60,284 bases of DNA from CAZPZR01 sp964591105. GTDB lineage: Bacteria; Bacillota; Clostridia; Lachnospirales; Lachnospiraceae. Positions 7,209-15,586 of the stretch are shown here, piece by piece. The notes beneath the pieces are model-generated. The model saw nothing but the letters and a program-made list of their open reading frames with translations. It had not been told where the DNA came from and ran no database searches. The translations under genes and the position numbers were made by a program. The stretch lies in contig CAZPZR010000004.1 in NCBI GenBank assembly GCA_964591105.1, positions 1 to 60,284 on the forward strand. The letters are read 5' to 3'. How positions within the stretch are numbered: position 1 is the stretch's first letter; each line of letters opens with the position of its first letter.

Positions 7209-8930
7209 TTGAAAAATAAAACATATAACAAGAAGAAAATAATGGTCGTGTTCCTGTGTGCAGTTATATTGATTATCGGCTTAGCAATTCGATTGTTTTA
7301 TCTGATGGTGTTTGATGCTGAATATTATCAGGAAAAAGCGGAGCAGTTGCATGAAAGAGAACGAGAGATTAAGGCGGCACGAGGGGAGATTGTAGATCGA
7401 AATGGTGTCGTGTTGGCGACAAATCGTTCGGTGTGTACCATCTCGGTCGTGCACAGCCAGATCAAAGATTCTGAAAAAGTCATTGAAGTTCTCTCAGAAG
7501 AACTGGGATTGGAGAAAGCAGCGGTGCGAAAGAAAGTAGAAAAAATTTCTTCTATGGAACGCATTAAAACCAATGTAGAAAAAGAAATTGGGGATCGAAT
7601 CCGCAATCAGAAACTGGATGGTGTGAAAGTAGATGAAGATTTTCAGCGTTACTATCCTTATCAGGAACTTGCGTCAAAAGTGCTTGGTTTTACGGGAGGA
7701 GATAATCAGGGAATTGTTGGACTGGAGGTAAAATATGAAGAATATTTGAAAGGGAAAAATGGGACAATTCTGACGACTACGGATGCCAGAGGGATTGAAC
7801 TTGGGGGTGTCGCGGAAGAACGAATCGAGCCTGTGGCTGGGAATACGCTCCGAATCAGTCTGGATTCAAACCTTCAAATGTATGCACAGCAGATGGCGGA
7901 AAAAGTACGGGAGGAAAAGCAGGCAGATAAAGTGGCAATTTTACTGATGAATCCGAAAAATGGTGAGATTCTTGCGATGGTAAATGTACCAGAATTTAAC
8001 TTGAATGAACCTTTTGAATTAAATGAGGGGAACGCAGATGCGATGAATGCAGAAGAACTGCAGGAAGCATTGAATCAAATGTGGAGAAATGGATGTATTA
8101 ACGATACCTATGAGCCAGGATCTGTGTTTAAAATTGTGACAGCATCGGCATGCTTGGAAGAGGGCGTGGTATCGCTGGAAGATACGTTTAGCTGCCCGGG
8201 ATATCGAATGGTGGAGGACCGAAAAATACGTTGCCATAAAGTTGGGGGACACGGAGCAGAAACTTTCGTTCAGGGAATTCAAAATTCTTGTAACCCAGTG
8301 TTTATCGATATTGGCCTGCGTCTTGGAGTCGAAAAGTTTTGTGATTATTATAAACAATTTGGCCTGTTGCAGTTGACAGGAGTGGACTTGCCAGGAGAAG
8401 CGGGGACAATTATGCATAAGGAAGAAAATATTGGGCAGGTGGAACTTGCGACAATGAGCTTTGGTCAGTCTTTTCAAGTGACACCCATCCAGATGGCGGC
8501 AACTGTCAGTTCTCTCGTAAATGGAGGAACTCGTGTGACACCACACTTTGGTGTATGTGTACAGAATAAAGAGGGCGAAACAGTGAAAGAATTCGAGTAT
8601 GAAGTGGGAACACGCATTGTATCAAAAGGAACTTCCGAGACAATGCAAATGTTGCTGGAACGTGTTGTGTCCGAAGGTTCTGGAAAGAATGCAGCAGTAG
8701 AAGGATATGCAATCGGAGGGAAAACAGCAACTTCACAGACACTTCCACGAAGTGCCAATCAATATATTTCATCGTTTGTGGGATTTGCGCCAGCGGACGA
8801 TCCACAGATTCTTGGGATGTGTGTCATCTATCATCCACAGGGTGTATATTACGGAGGTACCATTGCAGCGCCAGTCATTGGGAATATCTTTGAAAATATC
8901 TTCCCCTATCTTGGCATTGAAAAAGGATAG
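7209..8930 (+). CDS. SpoVD-like class B penicillin-binding protein with KTA instead of KTG
   Basis: 573 residues from TTG at 7209 (MKNKTYNKKKIMVVF). The in-frame ATG at 7179 lies in the hairpin loop without a ribosome site, while the TTG has GCGAGG 10 bases upstream. A single membrane anchor (about 11-35) is followed by a dimerisation domain (ARGEIVDRNG) and a transpeptidase domain. Numbered from the TTG start, the serine motif is S305-VFK308 (EPGSVFKIV) and the second motif S360-C-N362. The third motif reads K505-T-A507 where the family has KTG. No PASTA domain follows. The position before mraY and murD matches spoVD, the PBP for spore cortex synthesis in Bacillus, but a vegetative role is possible. 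See findings for the active-site change. Confidence 0.85.
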   Translation: MKNKTYNKKKIMVVFLCAVILIIGLAIRLFYLMVFDAEYYQEKAEQLHEREREIKAARGEIVDRNGVVLATNRSVCTISVVHSQIKDSEKVIEVLSEELGLEKAAVRKKVEKISSMERIKTNVEKEIGDRIRNQKLDGVKVDEDFQRYYPYQELASKVLGFTGGDNQGIVGLEVKYEEYLKGKNGTILTTTDARGIELGGVAEERIEPVAGNTLRISLDSNLQMYAQQMAEKVREEKQADKVAILLMNPKNGEILAMVNVPEFNLNEPFELNEGNADAMNAEELQEALNQMWRNGCINDTYEPGSVFKIVTASACLEEGVVSLEDTFSCPGYRMVEDRKIRCHKVGGHGAETFVQGIQNSCNPVFIDIGLRLGVEKFCDYYKQFGLLQLTGVDLPGEAGTIMHKEENIGQVELATMSFGQSFQVTPIQMAATVSSLVNGGTRVTPHFGVCVQNKEGETVKEFEYEVGTRIVSKGTSETMQMLLERVVSEGSGKNAAVEGYAIGGKTATSQTLPRSANQYISSFVGFAPADDPQILGMCVIYHPQGVYYGGTIAAPVIGNIFENIFPYLGIEKG

Positions 8931-8945
8931 GAAATGAAGTATAAT
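8917..8945 (+). promoter_or_regulatory. Sigma-A promoter at the end of spoVD for mraY-murD
   Basis: TTGAAA (8917-8922), 17-bp spacer, TATAAT (8940-8945). The -35 lies inside the 3' end of the spoVD coding sequence and the start point about 35 bp before the mraY ATG. It would keep mraY, murD and later genes expressed when upstream transcription is low. Confidence 0.65.
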
Positions 8946-8986
8946 AACGGAGTTGAAAGACAACGAAAAAGATAAAGAGGTGGATT

Positions 8987-9943
8987 ATGAATTATACAGT
9001 ATTTATGCCGGTTTTGATTTCATTTGCATTAAGTGCAATCATGGGACCAGTAATTATTCCAGTTTTAAGAAGACTGAAGATGGGACAGACAGAGAGAGTA
9101 GATGGTGTGCAGTCACACTTGCAGAAGACAGGTACACCAACGATGGGAGGCGTGATTATTCTTTTGAGTGTCGTGCTGACATCTGTATTTTATATAAAGG
9201 ATTATCCAAAGATCATTCCAATTCTTTTTGTAACACTTGGATTTGGACTGATTGGATTTTTAGATGACTATTTAAAGGTTGTAATGAAACGTTCTGATGG
9301 GCTTTATCCTAAGCAGAAGATGGGACTTCAGATTGTTGTAACAGCTGTTTTTGCATTTTATATGGTGAAGTTCACGGATGTGTCACTTGCAATGTTAATT
9401 CCTTTTACAGGTGGAAAGTATCTGGATATTGGATGGCTTGCAATTCCACTGATGTTCTTTGCAGTAATTGGAACTGTTAATGGTGTAAACTTTACAGATG
9501 GATTAGATGGTCTTGCATCTAGCGTAACTGTTTTAGTAGCAACATTCTTTACTGTAGTTGCAATCGGAACAAAGAGCGGAATTGAGCCAGTAACTTGTGC
9601 CGTTGTAGGAGCATTGCTCGGATTCTTGTTATTTAACGTATATCCAGCAAGCGTATTTATGGGAGATACAGGTTCCCTTGCACTTGGAGGTTTTGTTGCG
9701 TCTGCTGCATATATGCTTCAGATGCCAATCTTCATCATTATTGTAGGATTGATTTACTTAGTAGAAGTATTATCTGTTATGATTCAGGTAACATATTTTA
9801 AGAAAACAGGCGGTAAGCGTATCTTTAAGATGGCTCCAATCCATCATCATTTCGAATTGTGTGGATGGTCTGAGACAAGAGTAGTAGCTGTATTCTCTAT
9901 TATTACAGCATTACTTTGTCTGATTGCTTTAATGGCTATGTAG
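8987..9943 (+). CDS. mraY: Phospho-N-acetylmuramoyl-pentapeptide-transferase MraY
   Basis: 318 residues with about ten membrane segments. It transfers phospho-MurNAc-pentapeptide from UDP to undecaprenyl phosphate, forming lipid I on the cytoplasmic face. Visible catalytic and binding motifs are the D93-D94 pair in FLDDYLK, NGVNFTDGLDGL (165-176, with D171 and D174), MGDTGSLALGG (225-235, D227) and the histidine cluster HHHFEL (286-291). PTMGG (51-55) is also typical. The length is normal. The ATG at 8987 has AGAGGTGG upstream. It sits between the SpoVD-like PBP and murD as in Bacillus, and has a likely promoter of its own inside the end of spoVD. Confidence 0.97.
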   Translation: MNYTVFMPVLISFALSAIMGPVIIPVLRRLKMGQTERVDGVQSHLQKTGTPTMGGVIILLSVVLTSVFYIKDYPKIIPILFVTLGFGLIGFLDDYLKVVMKRSDGLYPKQKMGLQIVVTAVFAFYMVKFTDVSLAMLIPFTGGKYLDIGWLAIPLMFFAVIGTVNGVNFTDGLDGLASSVTVLVATFFTVVAIGTKSGIEPVTCAVVGALLGFLLFNVYPASVFMGDTGSLALGGFVASAAYMLQMPIFIIIVGLIYLVEVLSVMIQVTYFKKTGGKRIFKMAPIHHHFELCGWSETRVVAVFSIITALLCLIALMAM

Positions 9944-9952
9944 GAGGATGTT

Positions 9953-11305
9953 ATGAACGTAACAGAAAAGAAGGTACTGGTTTTTGGTTCAGGAATCAGT
10001 GGAATCGGTGCAGTGAAACTTTTGGAAAAGCACGGCGCAGATGTAATCTTATATGATGGAAATGCGAAGCTGGATCCAGAAGCATTGAGAACAAAACTTG
10101 GAGAAGGATGCAAAGCAGAGATTATCCTTGGGGAACTGGAGACATCTGTGTTGGATTGCTTAGATTTGGCTGTTTTAAGTCCTGGGGTTCCGACAGATCT
10201 TCCAGTTGTATGTGCGATGCGCGAACGCAATATTCCAATTATCGGTGAAGTAGAACTTGCATATCAGTTTGGAAAAGGAAAAGTCTTAGCGATTACTGGT
10301 ACGAATGGAAAGACAACAACGACAACACTGCTTGGACAGATTATGAGAGATTATCAGAATGATGTACATGTAGTAGGCAATATTGGAAACCCATATACAA
10401 TTGCAGCAGATGAGATGACAGAACAGTCTGTGGCAGTTGCTGAGATGAGCAGTTTCCAGTTGGAGACGATCGTTACGTTCCGTCCGAATGTAAGTGCGAT
10501 TTTGAATTATACACCAGACCACTTGAATCGTCATCATACGATGGAAGCTTATATTGAAGCAAAGGAAAATATTGCTAGAAACCAGACAGAGAATGATTAC
10601 TGTATCTTGAACTACGAAGATGAGATTATGTGTAAGTTCAGTGAAAAGTTAAAATGTCAGGTTCTATTTTTCAGCAGCCAGCATAAGTTAGAAAAAGGTA
10701 TCTATCTGGAAGATGGAAAGATTATTTATAAGAATCCTGAGGAAGTGTGTGTATGTGATGTGAATGAACTTCAGATTCTTGGTACACATAACTATGAAAA
10801 TGTGATGGCAGCAGTTGCAATGGCAGCAGTTTATGGAGTTCCAATGGAAAGTATTCGCAAGACAATTTGCGCATTTTCTGGTGTAGAACATCGAATAGAA
10901 TACGTGACAGAGAAGCAGGGTGTTGCATATTACAATGATTCAAAGGGAACGAATCCAGATGCAGCAATCAAAGGAATTCAGGCGATGAACCGTCGAACTG
11001 TTCTGATTGGTGGCGGTTATGATAAGGATTCTGAATATACTGAGTGGATTCAGGCATTTGATGGTAAGGTGAAGAAATTAATCTTAATCGGTGCAACCAA
11101 AGAAAAGATTGCAGCCGATGCTGAAAAGTGTGGATTCCACGATTATGTATTCGCGGAGACTTTTGAAGAGGCGGTACTTTTAGCGGCAAAACTTGCGGAA
11201 CCTGGAGAAGCAGTACTTCTTTCACCGGCTTGTGCAAGCTGGGGTATGTTCCCAAATTACGAGGTACGTGGAGAAAAATTCAAAGAGATTGTAAATGCCT
11301 TGTAA
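9953..11305 (+). CDS. murD: UDP-N-acetylmuramoyl-L-alanine--D-glutamate ligase MurD
   Basis: 450 residues. It adds D-glutamate to UDP-MurNAc-L-alanine using ATP in the cytoplasm. Domains run in the usual Mur ligase order. A Rossmann-like N-terminal domain (GSGISGIGA, 12-20) binds the UDP substrate. The central ATPase has the loop GTNGKTTTT (116-124) and LNYTPDHLNRH (about 184-194). The C-terminal domain contains YNDSKGTNPDAA. The length fits the family. It starts 9 bp after mraY, with AGGAGG upstream of the ATG. The ribosome site of the next gene overlaps the murD stop codon, so the two are closely coupled. Confidence 0.97.
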   Translation: MNVTEKKVLVFGSGISGIGAVKLLEKHGADVILYDGNAKLDPEALRTKLGEGCKAEIILGELETSVLDCLDLAVLSPGVPTDLPVVCAMRERNIPIIGEVELAYQFGKGKVLAITGTNGKTTTTTLLGQIMRDYQNDVHVVGNIGNPYTIAADEMTEQSVAVAEMSSFQLETIVTFRPNVSAILNYTPDHLNRHHTMEAYIEAKENIARNQTENDYCILNYEDEIMCKFSEKLKCQVLFFSSQHKLEKGIYLEDGKIIYKNPEEVCVCDVNELQILGTHNYENVMAAVAMAAVYGVPMESIRKTICAFSGVEHRIEYVTEKQGVAYYNDSKGTNPDAAIKGIQAMNRRTVLIGGGYDKDSEYTEWIQAFDGKVKKLILIGATKEKIAADAEKCGFHDYVFAETFEEAVLLAAKLAEPGEAVLLSPACASWGMFPNYEVRGEKFKEIVNAL

Positions 11306-11320
11306 GGAGAGCAGGTTGAA

Positions 11321-12409
11321 TTGTCAACGTCAAAAAAAGGAAAGTATGATATTACACTTTTAATCACGTTGCTGGTTTTAGTAGCATTTGGTCTGATCAT
11401 CCTATACAGTACCAGTGCTTATAACGGCGAAGTGAAGTTTCAGGATAAGTTTTACTATCTGAAAAAACAACTATTTGCAACAACACTTGGAATTGCAGCA
11501 ATGTACGTTGCAGCACAGATTGACTATCATGTGTGGCGGTTTCTTGCACTGCCGGGATACTTGGTCGCAATTTTGTTATCAGTTGCAGTTTTATTTATAG
11601 GAGATGAATATAATGGATCCAAAAGATGGTTGTCTTTGGGTCCATTTTCATTTCAACCGTCAGAACTGGCAAAAGTGGCAGTAATCTTATTTTTTGCTCG
11701 TATTGTGACGAAAGAGGTAAAGACCATCGGAAAGATGACTACGCTTCTGAAAGTTATGGTACTGATTCTTCCTATCGTTGGACTGGTTGGGGCGAGTAAC
11801 TTAAGTACTGCAATCATTATCCTTGGAATCGGAGTGGTTCTTGGATTTGTTGCCAGTCCAAAGTATGGCCAGTTTGTAATCATGGGAGTTGTAGGCATTG
11901 GATTCATGTCTATTTTCTTGGCAGTCGAAAGTTATCGACTGGAGCGACTGGCAATCTGGAGAAACCCGGAAGCCTATGAGAAAGGTTATCAGACGCTACA
12001 GGGATTATATGCCATTGGTTCTGGAGGACTCTTTGGAAGAGGAATGGGAAATAGTATCCAAAAGCTTGGGTTTGTGCCAGAAGCACAGAACGATATGATT
12101 TTTTCAATTATTTGCGAAGAATGGGGGTTCTGCGGTGCGGCAATTTTGATGCTTCTGTTTTTGGTGCTTATCTGGAGATTCTTTGTAATTGCAACACATG
12201 CACAGGATCTGTTTGGAGCGTTGATAGTTACTGGAGCACTTGCACATATGATGATACAAGTGGTACTGAATATTGCAGTCGTGACGAATACGATTCCCAA
12301 TACAGGGATTACGCTTCCATTTGTCAGCTATGGCGGGACGTCAGTTGTATTTTTGTTGATTGAAATGGGGCTTGTGTTGAATGTCTCGAAAAAAAGTGGT
12401 ATATTATGA
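11321..12409 (+). CDS. SEDS-family peptidoglycan glycosyltransferase (FtsW/SpoVE)
   Basis: 362 residues, the second SEDS glycan polymerase of this cluster. The start is a TTG at 11321 with AAGGAGAG 9 bases upstream, and no better ATG exists. FQPSELAK (111-118), TLQGLYAIGSGGLFG, QNDMIF with D258 at the catalytic position, and NTIPNTGITLPFVSYGGTS are visible. The order murD - SEDS - divIB matches spoVE or ftsW in Bacillus and clostridia, though murG, which often follows, is missing here. It shares most motifs with the paralog at 1656-2822 but has a shorter N-terminal tail. Which of the two serves vegetative division and which serves sporulation or elongation is open. Confidence 0.92.
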   Translation: MSTSKKGKYDITLLITLLVLVAFGLIILYSTSAYNGEVKFQDKFYYLKKQLFATTLGIAAMYVAAQIDYHVWRFLALPGYLVAILLSVAVLFIGDEYNGSKRWLSLGPFSFQPSELAKVAVILFFARIVTKEVKTIGKMTTLLKVMVLILPIVGLVGASNLSTAIIILGIGVVLGFVASPKYGQFVIMGVVGIGFMSIFLAVESYRLERLAIWRNPEAYEKGYQTLQGLYAIGSGGLFGRGMGNSIQKLGFVPEAQNDMIFSIICEEWGFCGAAILMLLFLVLIWRFFVIATHAQDLFGALIVTGALAHMMIQVVLNIAVVTNTIPNTGITLPFVSYGGTSVVFLLIEMGLVLNVSKKSGIL

Positions 12410-12447
12410 GATAATGTTAAAAGATAATGTACGAGAAGGGGAGATAC

Positions 12448-13221
12448 ATGGAAAAAGAAACACAGGGTGTGCATAAGAAGAAAAGAAAGAAAAAGAAGAC
12501 GCACAGACTTTACGCAGCAATTGTGATGCTTTTGGGAATTGTGATCTTGTTGCTTGGATTTCTGCTTTTGTTTCATATACAAAAGATGGAGATACGAGGA
12601 AATGAGTATTGCTCTGATCAGGAGATTGCAAAAGTGGTGCAAAGTGATCGGCTGTCAGACAATTCCTTGTATGTTGTGTGCAAATATGCAATTGGACGTG
12701 GGGAGAAACTTCCGTGCTTTGAGACAATGAAAGTGCGAATGAAGAATCCATGGACGATTCGTATTCAGGTAGAAGAAAAAGCCATTGTTGGTTGTCTGAA
12801 AGACGGAAAAGATTATACCTTCTTCGATCGAGATGGTCTGGTTGTTAAGCAATCAGTGGCACCAATGCAGGGGATTCCGGTTGTAGAGGGAATTGATCTG
12901 AATCAGGTGAAGCTTTATCAGAAACTGGAAAGTAAGAAAACAAAGATACTGGAGAAAATCTTAGAAGCATCCAGTGAAGCGAAAAAGTATGAACTTTCCA
13001 TTGATAAGATTGAGTATAAGGATAATAAAATCTGTCTGTATATTGGAAATGTGTGTGTAAACCTTGGAAATAACGTGACATCTGAGAAGATTGCTCAGAT
13101 TCCGCCAATTATTGAAAAACTTGGGAAAAAGAAGGGAACACTGCATTTAGAGAACTATTCGACAGGGCAAGGAACGATTACGTTCGAAAAAAAAGGAAAA
13201 ACCAAAGAAAAATCGAAATAA
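12448..13221 (+). CDS. divIB: Cell division protein DivIB/FtsQ
   Basis: 257 residues from ATG 12448, which has AAGGGGAG 7 bases upstream. An upstream in-frame ATG (12427) lacks a ribosome site. A very basic cytoplasmic N-terminus (KKKRKKKKTHR) leads to one membrane helix (about 25-45) and then a POTRA domain beginning at IQKMEIRGNEYCSDQEIAK (about 46-65). A beta domain follows, with the DRDGLVV motif (about 126-132) typical of FtsQ/DivIB. The protein regulates the septal SEDS-PBP pair from outside the membrane. The lysine-rich C-terminus is also usual in Firmicutes. The gene lies 38 bp after the SEDS gene and before ftsZ, as expected from synteny. Confidence 0.9.
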   Translation: MEKETQGVHKKKRKKKKTHRLYAAIVMLLGIVILLLGFLLLFHIQKMEIRGNEYCSDQEIAKVVQSDRLSDNSLYVVCKYAIGRGEKLPCFETMKVRMKNPWTIRIQVEEKAIVGCLKDGKDYTFFDRDGLVVKQSVAPMQGIPVVEGIDLNQVKLYQKLESKKTKILEKILEASSEAKKYELSIDKIEYKDNKICLYIGNVCVNLGNNVTSEKIAQIPPIIEKLGKKKGTLHLENYSTGQGTITFEKKGKTKEKSK

Positions 13222-13308
13222 AAATGAGAAAAATAGCCAAATTCTATTGATATTTTGGACAAAACTCTATATTATAGAATATATATGGCAAAGTGTATTT
13301 CTATTATT

Positions 13309-13338
13309 TTGCATGTTATATGGGATGTATGATATAAA
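13309..13338 (+). promoter_or_regulatory. Possible promoter before ftsZ
   Basis: TTGCAT (13309-13314), 18-bp spacer, TATAAA (13333-13338), giving a short leader before the AAAGGAGGAG ribosome site. A second candidate, TTGGAC at 13255-13260 with AATATA 17 bp on, lies upstream. The 143-bp gap between divIB and ftsZ is AT-rich, which fits separate control of ftsZ. Confidence 0.4.
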
Positions 13339-13364
13339 TAAGGATAACAAAGGAGGAGAAACCC

Positions 13365-14642
13365 TTGCTAGAAATTAAGACTAACGAATCAGAAGCAGCG
13401 GCAAAGATAATTGTTGTTGGAGTAGGTGGAGGCGGTAACAACGCTGTAAACCGTATGATTGATGAACAGATCGCCGGTGTGGAATTTATTGCTATTAATA
13501 CAGATAAGCAGGCATTACAGTTAAGTAAAGCCCCAACACTTATGCAGATTGGGGACAAGATTACAAAAGGACTCGGAGCAGGTGCTAGACCAGAAGTTGG
13601 TGAAAAGGCAGCAGAAGAAAGCTCAGAAGAGATTGCAGCAGCATTGAAAGGTGCTGACATGGTATTTGTTACATGTGGTATGGGAGGTGGAACAGGTACT
13701 GGAGCTACTCCAGTTGTTGCACGTATCGCAAAGCAGCAGGGGTCACTGACTGTAGGTGTTGTAACAAAACCTTTCCGTTTTGAATCTAAAACACGTATGA
13801 ACAATGCTCTTCAGGGAATTGAAAAATTAAAAGAAAGCGTAGATACGCTCATTGTTATCCCAAATGATAAATTGCTTGAAGTTGTAGACAGACGTACCAC
13901 AATGCCAGAAGCTTTGAAGAAAGCGGATGAAGTATTGCAGCAGGGTATTCAGGGTATCACAGACTTGATCAATGTACCATCTCTGATTAACCTTGACTTT
14001 GCGGACGTTCAGACTGTAATGACAGACAAAGGAATTGCTCATATCGGTATTGGTATGGGACGTGGAGATGACAAGGCTTTGGAAGCTGTTAAACAGGCAG
14101 TTGCCAGCCCACTTCTTGAGACAACAATCGCAGGAGCATCTCACGTTATTATTAACGTATCAGGTGATATCACACTTATGGATGCATCTGATGCAGCTGA
14201 ATACGTACAGGATCTTGCAGGAGAAGATGCAAACATCATCTTTGGTGCGATGTATGATGACTCTCGCGCAGATGAAGCTACAATTACAGTTATTGCAACA
14301 GGATTGCATAACGTAGATGGAACAGCATCTAAGCTGAAATCCAGATTAGAAAAGACACAGAGAAGCGGAGCTATGCAGCCACAGCAGCAACAGCCAGCTT
14401 ACGAAAGACAGCAGCCAGTATATGAGAGACAGCAGCCAATGTATGAAAGACCAGTTGCAAGTGCACCAGTACAGCAGCAAGCATCTAGAATCGACATTGG
14501 AATGTCTACACAGAGACAAGCTGCACCAACAGCACCAAGAAGACCAGTAGGAGGAACAACTCCAACATTGGAGACACCAAAGACTCCTACAGCAAAAGTA
14601 AAAGAACAGTCTATCAAGATTCCAGATTTCTTTAAGAAATAA
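13365..14642 (+). CDS. ftsZ: Cell division GTPase FtsZ
   Basis: 425-residue tubulin homolog that forms the division ring. The start is TTG with AAAGGAGGAG upstream, and no in-frame ATG fits. GVGGGGNN (19-26) binds nucleotide and GGGTGTG (107-113) is the tubulin signature. The C-terminal half holds the catalytic NLDFADVQTV region. The linker (about 320-405) is glutamine- and proline-rich and contains three near-repeats of YERQQP. The protein ends in IKIPDFFKK, the conserved tail that binds FtsA or SepF. ftsA is not next to it, so another anchor such as SepF must be encoded elsewhere. A strong terminator follows the stop codon. Confidence 0.98.
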   Translation: MLEIKTNESEAAAKIIVVGVGGGGNNAVNRMIDEQIAGVEFIAINTDKQALQLSKAPTLMQIGDKITKGLGAGARPEVGEKAAEESSEEIAAALKGADMVFVTCGMGGGTGTGATPVVARIAKQQGSLTVGVVTKPFRFESKTRMNNALQGIEKLKESVDTLIVIPNDKLLEVVDRRTTMPEALKKADEVLQQGIQGITDLINVPSLINLDFADVQTVMTDKGIAHIGIGMGRGDDKALEAVKQAVASPLLETTIAGASHVIINVSGDITLMDASDAAEYVQDLAGEDANIIFGAMYDDSRADEATITVIATGLHNVDGTASKLKSRLEKTQRSGAMQPQQQQPAYERQQPVYERQQPMYERPVASAPVQQQASRIDIGMSTQRQAAPTAPRRPVGGTTPTLETPKTPTAKVKEQSIKIPDFFKK

Positions 14643-14658
14643 TTGAGTAGATGAATGT

Positions 14659-14692
14659 ACGCCCTGAAGAGGTTACTCTTCGGGGCGTTTTT
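14659..14692 (+). terminator. Intrinsic terminator after ftsZ
   Basis: ACGCCCTGAAGAG (14659-14671) pairs with CTCTTCGGGGCGT (14676-14688), with one G-U pair, around GTTA and is followed by a T run. It separates ftsZ from the sporulation genes. Confidence 0.92.
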
Positions 14693-14756
14693 GTCGAAAG
14701 AAACCTCATCTTTTGTCCAGATTCTGACAAATTATTTTCCAAATTCTTTTTATAAT
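14692..14756 (+). promoter_or_regulatory. Spo0A-type promoter of spoIIGA-sigE
   Basis: CTGACA (14724-14729) and TATAAT (14751-14756) are 21 bp apart, too wide for ordinary sigma-A use but close to the 22-bp spacing known for the Spo0A-activated spoIIG promoter of Bacillus. A perfect Spo0A box TGTCGAA lies at 14692-14698, and a partial one (TGTCCAG) at 14714-14720, just upstream of the -35. Confidence 0.75.
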
Positions 14757-14795
14757 AATCTCACTCCGAGTACCAAATGGGAAAGAAGGTGTGAC

Positions 14796-15575
14796 TTGCA
14801 TTACGAACTATACATAGACCTTTATTTTTTTATCAATTTTTTCATGGATTATGTTCTTCTTTTGATTACTTCGAAACTTTTAAAGTGTCGTACGACAATT
14901 GGAAGAAGAATGGCAGGAGCTGTGGTGGGAGCGCTACTTACATGTATCATCACAGTTGTGCCTATTCCACATGTATGGATCAAGCTCCTTCTATCCCACG
15001 GAGTTGTAAACGTAGTAATGATAAAAATAGGATTAAAGATTGGATGGAACCGAGAATTTACAAAAGCGTACTTGTTGCTTTATATCAGCAGTCTTCTCAT
15101 GGGCGGAATCCTTGGAGCATTTCGGCAATATATTTCAGGGGGAAGCTTGTTTCTTGCCTTGGTAATCTTGAGTTATGAGATTGCGATGCAAATCTGGGAT
15201 GTCCTTCGTTATCTGGCAAGACAACATCAGAATCAATGCGTAGTAAGACTGGTTCATCAGGGGAGACAAGTGGAAGTCTGCGCAATGATTGATACAGGGA
15301 ACCATTTGCGAGATCCGTTGACGAAGAAACCAGTAAGTATCCTTGGAATGACAGCAGCAAAGAAACTATTTAAGGACCACATAACAGAAGAACTTCGATA
15401 CATCTCATATCAGTCGGTTGGAAAAACAGACGGAGTGATGCCGCTTAAGGAAGTGCAATGTGCCTACATGGATGGAGATGGAGGAAAACAAGTGGAAGGC
15501 ATTCTGGTTGCAATCTGCCAGGAGGACCTTTGGGAAGGTACGTATGAAATGATCTTAAATCCGGAAGTGTTATAG
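14796..15575 (+). CDS. spoIIGA: Sigma-E processing peptidase SpoIIGA
   Basis: 259 residues from TTG 14796, which has AGAAGG upstream. Earlier in-frame codons lie within the ftsZ terminator and the promoter. The N-terminal half has about five membrane helices (beginning ELYIDLYFFINFFMDYVLLL). The C-terminal half is an aspartic protease domain with the DTGN motif (CAMIDTGNHLRDPL, D at about 166). SpoIIGA sits in the forespore septum and removes the pro-sequence of pro-sigma-E in the mother cell once signalled from the forespore. sigE follows after 11 bp, so substrate and protease are made together, and expression is predicted to need Spo0A. Confidence 0.93.
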   Translation: MHYELYIDLYFFINFFMDYVLLLITSKLLKCRTTIGRRMAGAVVGALLTCIITVVPIPHVWIKLLLSHGVVNVVMIKIGLKIGWNREFTKAYLLLYISSLLMGGILGAFRQYISGGSLFLALVILSYEIAMQIWDVLRYLARQHQNQCVVRLVHQGRQVEVCAMIDTGNHLRDPLTKKPVSILGMTAAKKLFKDHITEELRYISYQSVGKTDGVMPLKEVQCAYMDGDGGKQVEGILVAICQEDLWEGTYEMILNPEVL

Positions 15576-15586
15576 GAGGGAATCAT

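Noticed and set aside
8953..9267. Small frame (104 codons) overlapping the start of mraY
   Set aside because: It is in another frame inside mraY, which has a complete and well-supported sequence.
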